Positions 31,900 to 47,200 of a stretch of 64,000 bases of DNA are shown piece by piece. This DNA comes from Norana najaformis (taxonomy: Eukaryota; Annelida; Clitellata; Crassiclitellata; Hormogastridae), in assembly GCA_964023275.1 (NCBI GenBank), contig OZ029915.1, forward strand, positions 20,984,775-21,048,774, read 5' to 3'. Made by a program: the position numbers and the translations under genes. The notes under the pieces are model-generated. The model was not told where the DNA came from. It saw only the letters and a list, made by a program, of their open reading frames with translations, and searched no databases. Numbering within the stretch: position 1 is the stretch's first letter; each line of letters starts with the position of its first letter.

Positions 31900-33178
31900 G
31901 AAAATTGAGGGGTCTGAAGCAGCATGTGCCAGTGATGCGAACACCTCTAACAAACAGGGACAAGAGCGTCCTAATTCTCTTTCGCGGTCCGGGCTGGAGG
32001 ATTAGAAACGAACACATTTTGCTTGAATGAAACAGGTAACATATCAACTGTCTGAAATTGGGGTGGAAAATACTCCTCACAATATGACACTCATATCCGT
32101 CAACAGAGCAGACAAGAGTCACTGATCGGGGATGGGGGAAAACCCCATCGTATCCACACATATCCCAAGTTTCTTGGTCTTGATCTCAAGTGGTCTGGAC
32201 CCCAAGACCTCCTCCGCCGTATAAGCCATTGCGTAAGACCATTGTGTAAGACCACTGGAATATGGAAAACATATGGCGAAAAACCATATTCCGTTCAGTT
32301 TAAATTTTAAATTCTTAGAAAATTTCCGGATCAGTTCTGAAAGATGGGAAAAGACACTTTAGACTATTTGATGCCCTTTCCATCACTTGGTAAATTGAGA
32401 TTTAGTAAAAGCCAAAACCTGACCCTTGCTCCTTTCTCAGTGCTTCCCCAAAAAAACAGAACAACTTAATTTGGGACATTCATATTTGTTCAGGTTGAAA
32501 ATAACTAAAAAAGACTGAAGCTATATATAACCTACTTCTTGCACCTCTCATTAGAACTGATACTGTTAGAATTTTATATTGGAATTAATGACACATTTAT
32601 CACTATTAACATAATCTTATATTATCTGTATATGCTGTAAGGTTTTTAATTATATCATTATGTTAATATGATAATGGTGATGAATTACATATCATTACAG
32701 TAAAATAATTTACATTGAGGAAGTGTTAATAACTGCACTAAAAAAGTTCAGTGCTCTTAGTTGCACTTCCTTAGAAACATAGGCATATGACCACTTCCAG
32801 AATCTGTGTAGACATACGTGACATTGGATGGTTTCTGCTGAATAAAGCTGAAACTTTGAAAATTCATAGAAAATTCTCTGAAAGTTTCCGAAAGATGAGA
32901 ACAGATGTGTTTGACTACTTATTTCCAAAACTCTCATTAGGTAAACTTTGGTGAGATTCTGTAACAGTCCAAAAATCTGGACCCGTACCATATCGGTTTT
33001 TTAAGTTAGCATCAGTTTTCGGTTTTTCCTCATTTTTTCACAGCTGTCTTGGTTTCAGTTTTTCTGATTATTGCAACATCAGTATTAGTTTTCAGATTTT
33101 ATATGTTCTGTGTGCCTTAAGTTTACAGTATGACTTGTGCTCTTGTGCAGTGTAATATTTGCCCAGTGAGTTCTTGGT
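31900..33178. other. No recognisable gene
   Basis: Non-coding, AT-rich. Only short ORFs without similarity were seen on either strand. Confidence 0.35.
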
Positions 33179-33406
33179 TCATTTTTTTTTGTCCAACAAA
33201 TTTTGCGATAGCAAGACTACTATGCGATGCGCGGTTATCAAAGCACGCTGGTCCGTACTTGGAAATAGTCTCTTACTAGCCACAGATATAGTTGAAAGGC
33301 CAAGATACAACCTGTAGTGGCCTGGGCCACCACTGAAAATTTCAATTGGTTGGTGGCCCACCATTGGCGTGGATTGCTGTCTTCTGGCCCTAGTGCAAGA
33401 TGCCAC
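33179..33406 (-). mobile_element. Possible hAT transposase C-terminal remnant
   Basis: The minus-strand frame contains GHYRLYLGLSTISVASKRLF and later a HRIVVLLSQNLLDKK end. This resembles the hAT dimerisation domain (IPATSVPSERxFS then a leucine-rich LxFLxxN end). It is short and isolated and no terminal repeats were seen. Confidence 0.4.
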
Positions 33407-35081
33407 GACTTCTGCAGTGTAGTACGTCCATCATCTCATTGTATTGTTCACATTCATGTCTCCGATATTACTGATGCATGATCATGTCTTTTACATGCAT
33501 CACAGTCAAACTTATTTACTTAATTATGACTGACACTCTTTGCTAACAAACTACAGTGGAAAACACTTAGCATGAAAACATTTAACATGACATATTGATT
33601 AACACAAAAAGGATGTTTAGTCTGTTCCATCAGTAACAGTTTTTATTGCAAAGTAGTTCCTTTATCATGAAACTGATACCATGAAAATATCGTTTAATAC
33701 AAAAAAAGTCTGTCCCACAGTATAAAGTCCAATAAAAAACCTTGGGTAGCATGAAATTTTGATTATTTTCAGCATCTCTCTCCTCTCATCCAATTAGAAA
33801 TGGTTGTATTTTGTTTCTGGTTGTAATTTCAAGCCTGTGTGCTGGTGGGGGTTGAAACATCTATTACAGTGCTGTGGCATTTTGACCTACATGTTAACAA
33901 ATGCATTACTTACTTACTTACTTACATAATTTGTAACCTTGTTAGCTCTCAGCATCAGTGATGACCTTTACATTGTGGGAAAACACTTTTAGTATAAAAC
34001 ATAATATAAATTGTGACTATAAACTGTGACATTCATAATTTATGTGTAGATTGCGCTTTTGAGAGATGCTTGAAAGGCGCTATATAAATGCTTGTTACAT
34101 TGCGTTACATTACTGCAGTAAATGTTTGCCATCTGTTTTGGGCAGTCATGGACAACGTAAATGTTAATTAGACTGCTGATTCAATGATACATCTCTGACC
34201 TAGTTTCCGGTTTGGGTTGGATGCCATATATCTGATTAAGAAGTTGTTCCAGTTAATGGGAGTGTGATTTTTGCTTAAAAGGATATTATATGTTATGTTG
34301 TATAGCTCTGGCTGATTTGACTTGATTTGATCAAAATTCTTACAGGCTTATGAACTTGACGGGTCTCAGTATGCAAAAGCTAGCTAGTAAACAACCAAAC
34401 TTCTTGCAACTTATGTACATTAATACCTGCTAACTGACTTAATGGAATTGTCACAGAGATAGTTGACCTGCAGCAAGGATATATGCACTATATGAGTTTT
34501 TCATCCAAAGATCACCAGTGTGCACAAGTAAATTCGGGTCCATGGCTGTGACTGTGTTATACCCGAATTTGCATTATTGTGTCGGTGCGTGTTATAGTGA
34601 AGGTCCAGTGTACATGGCTAAGCATAGCATGATGCTTCAGTTCTGGTAGATGCTCTAGACAGAACAACATCATATGATCAGCTCCTGTTAAGGTTAGGTT
34701 ACATTCAACACCAGTGTGTGATTTTAAGTGCTGGTGTTACTTTCTAAAGTAAACCTTTAGAAGCAAGTGCGACTTGCTTATTGCACAGCACTTTTAACTC
34801 ACTAGCTGTTTATTAGGCTACTAAGGTACAGGAAAAGGTGCAATTTGCTTAAAAGATGTTTATCTAAATTGTATGAGTGAATACGTTTTTAAACAGTGTT
34901 TGTGTAAATAGTAATAATTTAGAAACTACTGGTAATTTACCAGTTAATTACTGGTAACTTATGGTAAAACTAAGATTGTCATTAATTTTTTAACATTATT
35001 TAGGACTGTTTTCTGTATGTGATCTCTTATTTACAAATTTTCATTAATGTTTACGTTTATAAATGGATGCATATATTTTAG
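33407..35081. other. Upstream flank or 5' introns of the SRCR-REJ gene
   Basis: No signal-peptide exon could be supported. It contains an ACTT run at 33908-33924, a SINE-like GGCGCTATATAAATGCTTGT at 34075-34100 and a 10 bp inverted repeat AAATTCGGGT/ACCCGAATTT at 34530-34570. Confidence 0.4.
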
Positions 35082-35205
35082 TTTGCTTGAAGCTGATACC
35101 TGTGACTTTGAGTGGAGGAGATGAGACTATGGGGCGTTTAGATGTATATGTTGATGGTCATTGGGGAACTGTCTGCACAACAGGCTTCACCAGTTCAGCT
35201 GCAGC
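35082..35205 (+). CDS. SRCR-REJ gene exon A (SRCR1, first half)
   Basis: Acceptor ATTTTAG, donor GCAGC|GTAAGT. It encodes LIPVTLSGGDETMGRLDVYV then DGHWGTVCTTGFTSSAAA, a standard SRCR start. It begins in phase 1 and ends in phase 2. Confidence 0.92.
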
Positions 35206-38200
35206 GTAAGTCTAAAAGTCATTGTTTATTTAAGCCATCACTGAAAAATGAAGAAATTCCCCAAAGGACCTGTAGGTAAGTGTAAGCAGAAGAAACTAAA
35301 ACCTTTGGATTAATGGTAGTGATTCTGTTGCAAACTGATGTTCTGAAGTGCCCTGTTATCTTGCCTGAAATCTAATACATAGGTCCTGTGTATGTAATAG
35401 TTGATAAGCTGGAGATTACTCTATGTATGCTTCAGTGCACCCTAGGCAAACCTTCCACCTGGTGCCCATACCCTTTAATTTAAAAAAACTGATGCATTAA
35501 AGCAGAATCGTGACCATGCATGAGAAGGCAGTGAGGCATGTAACATCTCTGAATGGGCCTGTGTATAATTTTCACAGAGGCCGAGTGTATCACTAAGAAG
35601 ATCCCAATGCAGTATTAAACCCATTTTTGAATTTCTCCAACTTATGCCAGATTTTCTCGTGCACAATCACAATTTACCTGTTAATTTTTGCATTTCCCTT
35701 TTATAATTTAAGCATTAGTCTAGATGTTCATTGTGATTAATCTAAAAAATAAGTATTTCTGCAGTAATAGATACTTTTACCCATCGTTCAAAAATGATGT
35801 CACACAATTTTGTATATTTTTACCCCTTCCCCGTAAATAGAATGTTGAAGCTCAGAACCCCCTCTTTAAAATAAGTCTAAATTAATAGTAACTAAATAAG
35901 ATTCAAAATTTCATAGCTTTTTGGGTATTTTCTATTTTATCCACATTTTGAGAATCTATAGGCCTATTTTGCCGATTAAGTGAAAGATATATTCTAAAAT
36001 ATAATAAGTCTGAAATAAGTTTATATATATATATATACACATATTTATGATATAGTTTATATATAAAAAACACAAACCCATTCCAGATTATTTAAGAATT
36101 ATCTAAGAATTACAGTTTTGATCATGTGATGTCACATTTCTCAAACCTCTTAACCCCATTTCATTACACATCATCAGACAAGTTTAGTCCTTATCATTAT
36201 GTCATTGATTGATGGCTCCATCAAGCTAACCTAATCATAACCGTCAACTCGAGATTTCTACAGTGCCTGAAGAAGGCTAAGTTGAAGGAACCAGCTTATT
36301 CACAGTCAAAAAATTTGTTAAGTAGGTGGGGTCAGATTCAGTTCCAGGTCCAGATCTAAAAGTCAGGCAGCTGACAGACTGGTGTTTAGAATTGGAACAA
36401 CAAGATAGATAAGGGGAAGAGGAGGAATCAAGAAAGGATTTGTGGAAGAGTAATGTTTTCAGTTTTGAGTGTCAGACCTGTGCAGAGATTGCAAGGGGTG
36501 AAGTGTTGGTGAGTTCGTTGGATGGGTCAGATAATTGTTGTAATTCTGGTGGAAGTTTATTCCAGGGGGTGAGCAGCTATGGCTATGGAGCAATTTCTAA
36601 ATTTTAAGAATGAGCTGACTGAAGGGTGGAGAAGTGTTGAGGTGGAGGAAGAGTGGGTTGAATGGAGTGGTTAGATTGTAAATAAATGACCATGATAGAA
36701 GGGTTGAGGGAATCAAAGTGTGTTGTAGTTAAGAGCAAGGCCTTTGTACTCATTTGGTTCAGGTATTTTAAACCAACAAAGTGATTTGAAAACAGGAGTG
36801 ATGTGATGGTGTTTGTGGTTTTAGTGACAACTTGAGTGAGAGCAGTCTGGATGACTTGAAAGTGGATTATTTGGGTGATGTCCACATTCGAGAAAAGTGA
36901 ATTGCAGTAGTCTAGTTTTTCATGGGCGTATCATATGATCAGAGAAGCTGAGGTTTTGGTCGAAGATCACACCTAAGTTGTGGACAGGAGAGTTAGTAGT
37001 AAAGGTGTAGGTAGAGGCAGAGTTAGTAGTAAAGGTGTAGGTAGAGGCAGAGACCAGGCTGAGGGATATGAATGGGTCAGTAATTTTCTTTAGCTGGTCA
37101 TGCAGGCCTATTAATATGAATTTGGTTTTGGATGGGTTTAGGCAGAGGAGATTTTGATTTCATCCAGGAGGAGATTTGTCTAACCACACAAAGAAGATGA
37201 TATATGCAGTCGATGAACAGTTAGGAGAGAAAGAGATGAAAGAATAGTTGGGTGTCAGCAGCGTAGAGGTAATGAACAAGACATAGAGTCTGTTATTCTC
37301 AGACCGAGAGTTTGAGCCCACAGCTATTTAAATGAAAATGATGAACAAAAAGTAGAATCACTGTCACCCAGTGGTGTATCTGGCCGGGGATTCCTGGGAT
37401 CTGGACCCTCTGAAGCCAAGACCATTAGCCTTTGGATTCAGATGTAAACGATGAGATTTTGAAGTGTAGTTGGTGACTTAACTTTGTTGCAAAGGGAAAT
37501 CTGTTCAGGTCTTTCCGAATCTTCAGATCTTCTGTTGAAAGCCTATCCTTTTCTTGCCTTTGTACAGAGTTGCCTGTCGCCAGCTTGGTATGGTAGGTGG
37601 TAAAGTCTTGCTTCAAAGCATGAATCAAGCGATTGAGCCAAAGCGAAATTTTATTGTCTTTATGAATGTGACCTGTGATGGCAGTGAGCCACATCTTCTC
37701 AGCTGCAGCCTAAGCAGAGATACTTCGGGCTGCTCCCACCAGGATGATGTTGGCGTGCAATGTGAGACAAACAGAGGTAAGAACAGTAATTTCAAATCTC
37801 TTTCATGCGTTCATAAACAAAAAGATGAATGTAAATTGGTTGTAAACTGGTTGACACTTACTTGAATCTTATCTTACTAAAGTATTTAAAATGGTCAACC
37901 AAAATTTCCCCTTAAAGATTTGCCTGTGTTGAATTGACTGATTTCCTTCACAGCGTTTTAGGTTGCTGTCAAAGTGTAGAGTTTACAATTACTGCTTTTT
38001 GCACTAACTTCTGCATGTCACTGCTTCTTAGCTTGCGTATCCTGGTAATCTGATATTCATGTAAGTTTTTTATATAGACCTTTGAAGATATTGCTGTGCT
38101 AATTATTTTCTGCAACTCTTCTGCAAAAGGCATTTACATATGCAGTTTATATCTTCTTTTTATGATCTGGCATGCATTGTTGAAAAATTTTAAAATAGAT

Positions 38201-41200
38201 TTTTTGATTCCTTGGGTTTTAGATGTTGCAATTGGGGCATCTTTATCTGGTGGACACGAAGTCTCACAAGGACAACTTCAAGTTTTTGTGAATGGTAGAT
38301 GGGGAGCTGTGTGCAACAACAGATGGGACAGTACTAGCGGAAAGTATGTCTTTCTTGTTTTTGTTTCTATTGTCACCAGTCCACATTAGGTATTGTAAAT
38401 ACTCAACTGAAGGCATGGACAACCTTGCTGATTTAATGACGGTTGGACAACCATGCCAATTTCACATGAATGGGCTATCAAATAAAGCAAACCATTTTCT
38501 GGTTTAATAACCTGTGACTTATGTACTCTGATAGCCTAATATTTTCAATATTCTTTTGATTCTTCAATTTATTTTTATTCAAACATTCACTCCATACAAA
38601 ACCTGTTATCGGATTTGCACTTATGTCTCAGACCTTGGCAGAAGTTGGAAGGTTCACCCATGTGCACCCACGGAAATTTTGCAAGAGGGGCACTTTATCC
38701 GGCCTGATGTTGGCTAGGGTGGGTTTTGTTTAAGCTGAGAGAAATTGGAAGACAGATCAGGGTGGGATTTTGTGGATGTTGATAAAGTTTGGCAGTTTCT
38801 CTTTAGGATGTTCAGTTCCATTTATTGTTGTGTTGTCTGGCATTATCCATAGCCCAGCACAAGCAGCACCTGGCAATGATTCCAATACCGTGGTCTTTGG
38901 TGCCTGCTTCACTGTTGGTGTGACATACTTGGGGTTATGCCATTGGTTTGACAGTTTTCTCCCATGCCTGCAGAAACTGTAAAATTGGATGCAAATGTTT
39001 TCGTTCATAACCATTTCATGCTCCCACTGGTCAATCATTAACATTCTTGGTGACTGCTTTAGTTTTCGTGCAGGAAGCTATGACTGCAGACCAGCATTGA
39101 ACAGTCTTTTTATATTGTCCTATTGCTGAGTTTCTTGTCTGGAGAGCCAGGTAATCTGGATCCAGTGATACTGGAAGATGCCTTTGGTGAGAACTTGGCA
39201 ATCTGCACAACTGCTTTGTCAACTCACATGGTCGTCAACTTTGGTCGACTACAGTGATGTTGTGATTTTGAACACAATAACAATCTGTTATCACAACATT
39301 GATAGCAAAACAAGTGCAGTAATCCTTATTAAGCCCTAACATCATTAGAAAGTTGGAAAGTGTCCAAAAGTGTATGGTTACATATGGTTACAAACTTTTG
39401 GAATATGGCTTAGGTGCCCATCGATTAACCATTGAATCAAATGGGTGAGAATAAGACTTTAAGCAAAGTGTGCGGAAATGATAGCTTTTAAAACATTGAG
39501 AGAATATGCAACTGAGCCTGAGCTTTCTGTTATCTTTATACTCTTTAGGACAGCATGCAACCAACTGGGCTATGCTGGGTATTTGAACTATCGCAGCATT
39601 GTGCAAGCTAACGGTTCTGTGCCAGTAGTGATGAGTGACCTGCACTGTACTGGAGATGAGTCTTCACTGCTTCAGTGTCAGTACAAGAACCTTGATTCAC
39701 CTGATGACCAGTGCTCAAGTGGATATGTGGAGATTTGGTGTACAGCAGATACAAGTGAGTTTTGATGACTGGATTGTATGCAGATGAATAATTATGGAAG
39801 TACTTGATCAGCTGAAATTAATTGTTGTGAAATATCCAAATCTTTATTACAAAGCAGTTTAATTCAGTGACAGATGCTAAACAGGTTTTAACGTGATAAT
39901 TTGCTCTGTAACAGGAAGCTACACCAGCTTCCTCTTGTGGATCGACTAGCATTTAAGATCATCCTGCTGGCACATGCCTTAGTTGTTGGCATTGCTCCAG
40001 CAAACATCACACAGTTAAGAAAACACATTTGGTTGGTATTTAGCACCAGGTTGTTTTAATTCTGTTTGACATTTTGCAGGTCTCATTTGGTTTGAGGCAC
40101 TGTTACCACACGAGATGTTCAGCAAGCAGATGTTCATGGTGTCTGGTTTGGCCACTTTTGAATTTGATGTGAAAGTGTGTTCAGGCCTGAAGCTTGTGTT
40201 CATGGGGTTGGAAATGATGTCAATACCATACCTTGAGATCAGAATCTCGGAGTTTGTGCAGCTGGATTACTTTGAGAGCTCCATCTGGTGTGATTTCCAC
40301 ATCATTACAGAAATTTATGTTAGATTAGATAAGATTATTGCGTTAGATACTAAAAGGCATTCGACTAGTTTTGCTTACAGATGCTTTGTTAGATTGATTA
40401 GGCTAGTGTCTTGGACGCTGATCTTAAATAAGTCATTACCTGTCCTTGTATTAGAATAGTACGTTAGAAAAAAGGCACCAAAGAAGTCATTAAATTACGT
40501 TTGAATGTGTTTAAATAACTGAACATTGATCTGTGGCTGAAAAATTGCAGGAAATGTATGAGGGAGGATGACCAGTGTTCAAAACTGAACATTTCAAGTG
40601 TAACTCAGTCCTTGCTGTCTTGTGACAGTTGGAAACATATTTGGATAACATTTGATGACACCTCAGATGCCGTACATGTTGGCCTTGGACAATACAACAC
40701 CACTTCCAGGAAGTCAGTCTTGAGCTGGCTCTCTCAGACACCAGTGGATTGGATTATGTACCTAAAGGTTGGAGCAATGTACCATGAAATTGTATACAGA
40801 GTATACAGAGGAGAGTCGTATTCTGATTCTGCAAAGTGTAAGTCATGGCTTTACTGTATATTTGAGAGGTTCTGAAAATGCACCATGGATATAAAATTCC
40901 AAATGCATACAAATACATGCATTACTGGTATAACCTGTTATAGGGAGGTTGTCTGGAAGAAGTGATTTAAAATTTTCTTGGCATATTTTTACATAAAATT
41001 GTCTTTTTAACAGTATAATTATTGGTTTTGGCCTGTGTATTTATGTTTTCTGGCTAATTTTGTCTTTCTTGATTTCTCCACTGCTAAGTTTAAATAATTT
41101 ATTGTTTTGTACTGACTTATGTATCATTGGCCGACCTGTTTTTTTTAATTTCATAGTCTGGACGTGCACAGCAAGTTTGCTATCTGTAGAAATTTTGGGG

Positions 41201-44200
41201 CAGAGAGATCAGAAATGAATGCTGATGTATTGGATTATCTGGATGTCCAGATAACACATTCTGATTCACAGTCACTTCATTTGGTTACTCCCATTGAGTC
41301 ATATCTTTCATAACATATTGCTGTTTTCTCAAAATTTGAGTGCTCATTTAAATGCCTCCAGACTACAAAATGTTTGGATTTAGCTCTTGGCAATACCTTC
41401 TGAACGCATTTCTTGCGTATCAAGTTTCCTGACTTTGGCCAGTTTTTGCTGGGTATGAGCACATTTGTGCTTGTACATACAGGATAAAATCTCTGGCCCC
41501 AATTTTTTATATTACTTTAACTTTAAAAAGTGTTCCTCATAAGTGCTTTTGGTGCTTGTATCCTTGCATTTGTCTCACTGTGCAATCTACATATTAAATC
41601 TGCATGTCGTTGAAACTTTATTCCCTAAAACTTGAAACCACAGGATGTTTCTCAAGTTCCTATAGTTTTTGTGCTAATTAACATTAACTGTGTTTTCTCA
41701 AGTTAACTCTGTGCTACGAAGCGAGCAGATCTGTGATTTGAAACTCTATTGATTTTAAACTTCGGAAGGTCACTGGCATTTGATCAGCCTCTTTGGGTTC
41801 ATGGATGCAGGTCTAACTGCTGTCACCAGTATAATGTCAGCAACTTCATAAATTTGTGTAATTACAATAATGGTAAAATGAATTGTCTACAAAATTAGAT
41901 AAATGAAAGTTAGAAATTAAAATTAATTTGCCATCTTATGGATTAAAGTTTATGGTGGCATGTTTGCCATACAGACAACAGGATTTTTTTTTACTTTTCT
42001 GGATACAGACATACAGAATGCTTGCCTCTATACTCTGGAAGAAACAAAGATGAAAAATGCAATGGTACCTTGTGGCCGTGGTTATATAGACTCTAGCACT
42101 TGCAACCAGTGTGGCTGTTGTTTCAGCTCTCAACTGACTCCACAGTGCTTTCACCCAAAAGGTTTGCTATTTCTGTTTTTGCTTCTTTTATTCTTATTTT
42201 GCCTCCTTATTTTCATTCATTTATATACTTTTATAGAGCACCTCTTCAATATATCTATTCAGAAGTGCTCCAAGGCCAGCCTTGACAAAAGAGAGGCATT
42301 TTAAGGTGCATGTTCATATTAATCAAGTTCAAGGCAGATTTTCAGAAGATGCAGCTGATGAAGGTCCATTCCAAGTGGATGACCCGACCATGAAGAATGC
42401 TTGTTGAAATGCCGGAGGATTTGCAAAAGGAACAACAAATTTTCCCGAGCCATTGAGCATAAGATCAGTTGCCAGCCAGATGCGAGACAGGGTAGCAAAA
42501 CTAAGATTACAATATCCTGCTGGGACTGCCTGACCAACACTAAAATCTTAAAGCAGATGTGCTACTGAACATGCAGCCAGTCAAGTAAATCATGTACTCA
42601 GTAATGTAATCAGGGGCTAATGAATTGTTTGTCTGATATTACAGTTAGGTATGCATATAAAAACAAATGCATCTGGTATTGTATCTGATGCAATCTCATT
42701 TGCAGAGGTGTTCTTTTTTCACCTAATGCAGGTAGAGGGAATAGAATTAAACAAGACCATTGCTTTAGCATATAAAACATTGCTGTTACCAAGAGAATGG
42801 TTGCAAAATCCACATTTCCATTCTGTTTAATGAAAATAGAGTAAATATAAATCATGCCACAACAATTAGGTAGTTATGCACTTATGAGTAGTTAAGCACT
42901 TTGCCCACAAAAACCTTACAGTGTCTTACTTGCTTCCTTGCATCTTTTGCTTTTACTACTATGATATTTATTGCATAGATTATCATATGGGTTGTCTTTC
43001 TTGGGTAGACTGCACTGATAGAATATTTGAACTGCTTCTGCTAATATGCCAACAATTGAGTGTCTGCCATGGCACCCAGATTATTCTAACTAAAGATTTA
43101 CAAAATTCAGAAGGAATGCTGACATGTCATCCTTTTCTATGCATTGAATTTGGAAGAGCAGAATGAGAATTAAGCACATACACCAGAAACCAGTGATTAC
43201 GCCACTTCTGTCCGAAGACAGACTAAGAAGATAAGATCAGCTGCTTTATGCTAACCCTGAGATGCGGCCAAGGATATGAAGTGTTAGCAGTTTCGTTTTC
43301 TTGCTCTCAGCACATGAGGGTGTTAACAGCCCATGCCTATTATTCCATGTGAATCCCTGTCATCGTTCCCTTTTCTGAAGTCAGTTTGATGTTTTGATGT
43401 TCTTGCTATTTTTACTTGTTTCTTTAGAATGGCAGTGTGTCATTGAGTTGCGTTCCTATTCTGGGGCAAACACTGAAGGAGGTTACATAAAATTAAATGG
43501 AAGAATGTTCTTTCCATCACCAATTCAAGGCTTCACTGGCATTGCTGTTGGCCTTATTGTGCCTGATTTGACAGCGGGATGTAGATTGTATGATATTAAA
43601 GAATTTAATGGTTCACTGAACATGGAAATTGCACTTTCTGCATATATTACTGGAATTCCTGCAGGAATTGAATATGTTATCATAACAGGTGATGCATCAC
43701 TGCTGTCATTTTTAGGCTGTTACTCAAAACTTTGCACAATTTAGGCTGTTGCTCTAAATGATACTACTACTAATTATTATTATTAATTGGCCTTTGACAT
43801 TGGGTCCAGGTAATGATGATGGCCTGTATCACTTGTCTCAGATGCCAAATGATGGGAGAAAAGAGACTAATTTCTGTTCCAAAAACTCTCAATGATTTAG
43901 AGCAATTGATTTCTAGGGCATCTTCAGAAAGCCAAATATTGTTCAAGGATAGCCTTTCCACATCAAATTTTTCTTACATACTTTTTGTATTACTATGTTG
44001 GGATATATTCCTTTGGGTTATCCAAATAATAATACAGTACTAGTAGTGATAATAATTTTTTACTTTCCAAATGCTAGAACTTGACAAGTAGCCACTAGCC
44101 GCCATTTCTGATGTAATTCTTAATCTCTTAAAATTTTCTAAATCCTGACCCAGACAGCTGGGCACGTTTATTGGGTCCACAGTGGGCCTGCATTTGGGCA

Positions 44201-47200
44201 ATGGTGCCAGGTAGTGGCCACCTATGTGTCCAAAGAACATGGCTATTAGGGGAGGAATCATATGTGTCTTGGGTAAAAAAGTAAAAAATAGTTATATCTG
44301 AGCAATAAAAAAATAATGTTTATCAGTCATCCATTTGGATTGCTATTTTAATATTCCAAGTGACAGAATGTATCTTTTGTTTTGCTAATCATCTTCTAAT
44401 CTACTCTCTTCTCCATAGTTCCTTGTTCCACCATTAACTCCCAGCTAATTCTAACAGTTCTTGTTTAATGGATTTTTACATGTTTAGCATTTCGAATAAG
44501 TTTAGAATTTAAGGCACAAATAGAGTTGACTTTTTAAACAGGTTTTAATCTCCAGGAAGGATCTTTTCAAGCTCTGCCCATATACTGAGTATGACTAGAT
44601 TAGATTAGATTAGATATTGCAAGGGTACAGGGTTTGTGAGGTTGTTGCAGGTGAACAATGACATTTCTGCAAGCTTGGTTATATTAATGTATGTGTGAAG
44701 GTAGAACTTTAGGATGACTTTTGTGTCTGCTACCTAGTCATACATATATTGATGAATAGGGTAATAGTAAGCCATCCATGGTCTTGTCTTACAGGAAATC
44801 TACCTGTGCAGAAGCTGGAAAACAGTCTGATGCTGTTAATTAAAGAAGGATTTGAAATTTCTGACATTGGTGCCAAAGGATTATTTGCTGGTTACTCTAT
44901 TAAGGGTCAGCCTAAGAAGACACAGCTTGTCAAGTCAAGCAGACAGACCTATGTCAACATTTCAGTCACCGTTAAAGGTATGATCTCAAACATTTTTACA
45001 TGCTATCAACTCCAGGTTGCTATGGAGAATGGTTAATTAAATGTGCTAGTAAGGTGTACTTGCTAAATATAGAAAATAGTAAGGTTATATTTTGATATTG
45101 CTTTGAATGAACACTAATTAGAAAAGAGATTTATTAATTATAAGAATTTAAAGTTTTGTTATAAGTATTTAATATCTGGAAGCAAATCTAGAAGAAAGCA
45201 TGTACAGAAATGATTACTGGAAAAGCCAAAGTTTACGCTTTGAATATTATTTCAGTAGCTATTATTTTATAATTAATTTGTCTTTACAACATGGTTGGTG
45301 TGTGACTGAGACCTTTATACAACACAATAAATTGCAGTGTAATCCAATACACAGACATTTAGATTTACGTGTAGATTTACAATTGCACCAAACCAGTTAT
45401 TTACTTAAATGTTAATTGGATTTGTCTGGTAGGTGCTGCACATAATAATTCTTGTGTGAAGACATTCGATGAAGCTGTTGGCAAGATTATGCTCATTAGC
45501 AGTGGTGACTCCACAGAACGTGGACTTGTAACATTTGTTTTGCTGGTGAAAAACTTTTTCCATAACATGAAGGCTGAAGTTGACTTTGATGACAACAGCA
45601 AAGCCTTGCTCAGCTTAGAGAAATCTTACAATCTACCAGAATGGGCTGCAAATGGCACAGCCATGTATGGCTTAAAGCCATTCTTTAGCTCTACATTTAA
45701 CCACTCATACACTATTGCTGGTCAATATGAGGTGCAAGTAAAGATCTCGGATGCAAAAATGAATGTAAATTCTCCTTCAGTGACAGCTCGCACCACCATA
45801 AAAATACGTCCACGGCTGCCTTTTAAAGATACAGTGGGAAATGTCCGTATTCACACAAGCAAAGACGTGATTGTTGTTGGTGAAGAGTTTGTTGTTTCTG
45901 TTTTTGTTGAGCATTTGTCTGATGGCTTGACGGTTACAGTTGACTTTGGTGATGATACAAAGGTAGAAAATTTAAAACCACTCAACCAAAATGTATCTTT
46001 CCAAAGCTTTGCTAGCCCTGAGAAAGCTGTTTCAGATCTGACTGATGTCTCACACTTCTTTTGGACAAAGGCAGATCACAAGTATACAGCAGTAGCCTCA
46101 CGCTCGTACTTGGTCAGCGCCGTGGTGGCTGACCCAAGCTGGGCATCAGAACCAATACAGTTGACAACCAGCATAGTGGTGACCTGTGAAGAAGTAAAGA
46201 TTGACATTGTTGGTGGATCACGTGATTCATCCAGTATACCAGAGTACGTCCGCTATTTGCCAATAACCTTTACTGGCAGTTATGTCGGATGGTGTGAGCA
46301 AGACAAGGGCAACATACAGAAGGAGTGGACAGTACATAAGCTGACCAATGAAGTGGAAAAGCCATCAGACACTAATCGAGTTTCCATACCTTGGGATGCT
46401 TTAAGTTCCTCTGGTCTTGAACTGAATATTCGACCATTTTCTTTTGATTATGGATTATATTTTCTTGAATTTAAAGTAAGCATCAGTACTGGTATTTATG
46501 TAAATGTATGTATCATAAGGGTCTGCAAAATTCATGTGAGGACAGCTAGTGATACAAAAATTACTCATTATCACACCCTAGTTTTATTTTTACAGGTAAT
46601 ATAATCACAGTGAAAACCTTATAATTCTACAGCCTTCTGAGGACAGTTTTTCATAGAGGTACAGTGTATATAGAGATTCACTTACAATACCTTATTTATG
46701 CTGTTCCCTTGAATAAAAAGACCTGAACCAAAGAAGCACTTGTATAATTTTTTCACAGTTTAATGCTGAATGTGCTTGAGGTTAATTTTTATCTGTTGTT
46801 GAAATTTGTTAGTTCCCTCTGACTATGAGAAAAATATGGATAGGTACTGTAAGTGATTATTACAACCATAAAATGAATCTTTCTGATCCAACAGGTTTTG
46901 TTTCCAGTTAAGCTGGCATCTGGTAGCATGTTCAAGGCAGCACACAGCTGGTTTAAAGTTGTTGAAAAGATACAGGAAATGGCCTCTGCACGTTTGCAGG
47001 ATGACTCTGTTGTAGGTGAGATACCCACTAGTAAGCCCTTCTTGATCTTAACGGAACAGCATGACTTAAGGGTCAAATTGGCTCACATTTTGTTCTTTCC
47101 TCTCTGCAACTTGGATTCAGTTCCTACTTATGCGATGAGAAACCTACTTATGCGATGAGAAATCATTGAGTATATAGACTGCATTGTGATATTGAAATCT

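Noticed and set aside
33900..33925. Telomere-like or functional ACTT array
   Set aside because: It is a short ACTT run of the kind found at LINE 3' ends (compare 30549), not a telomeric repeat.
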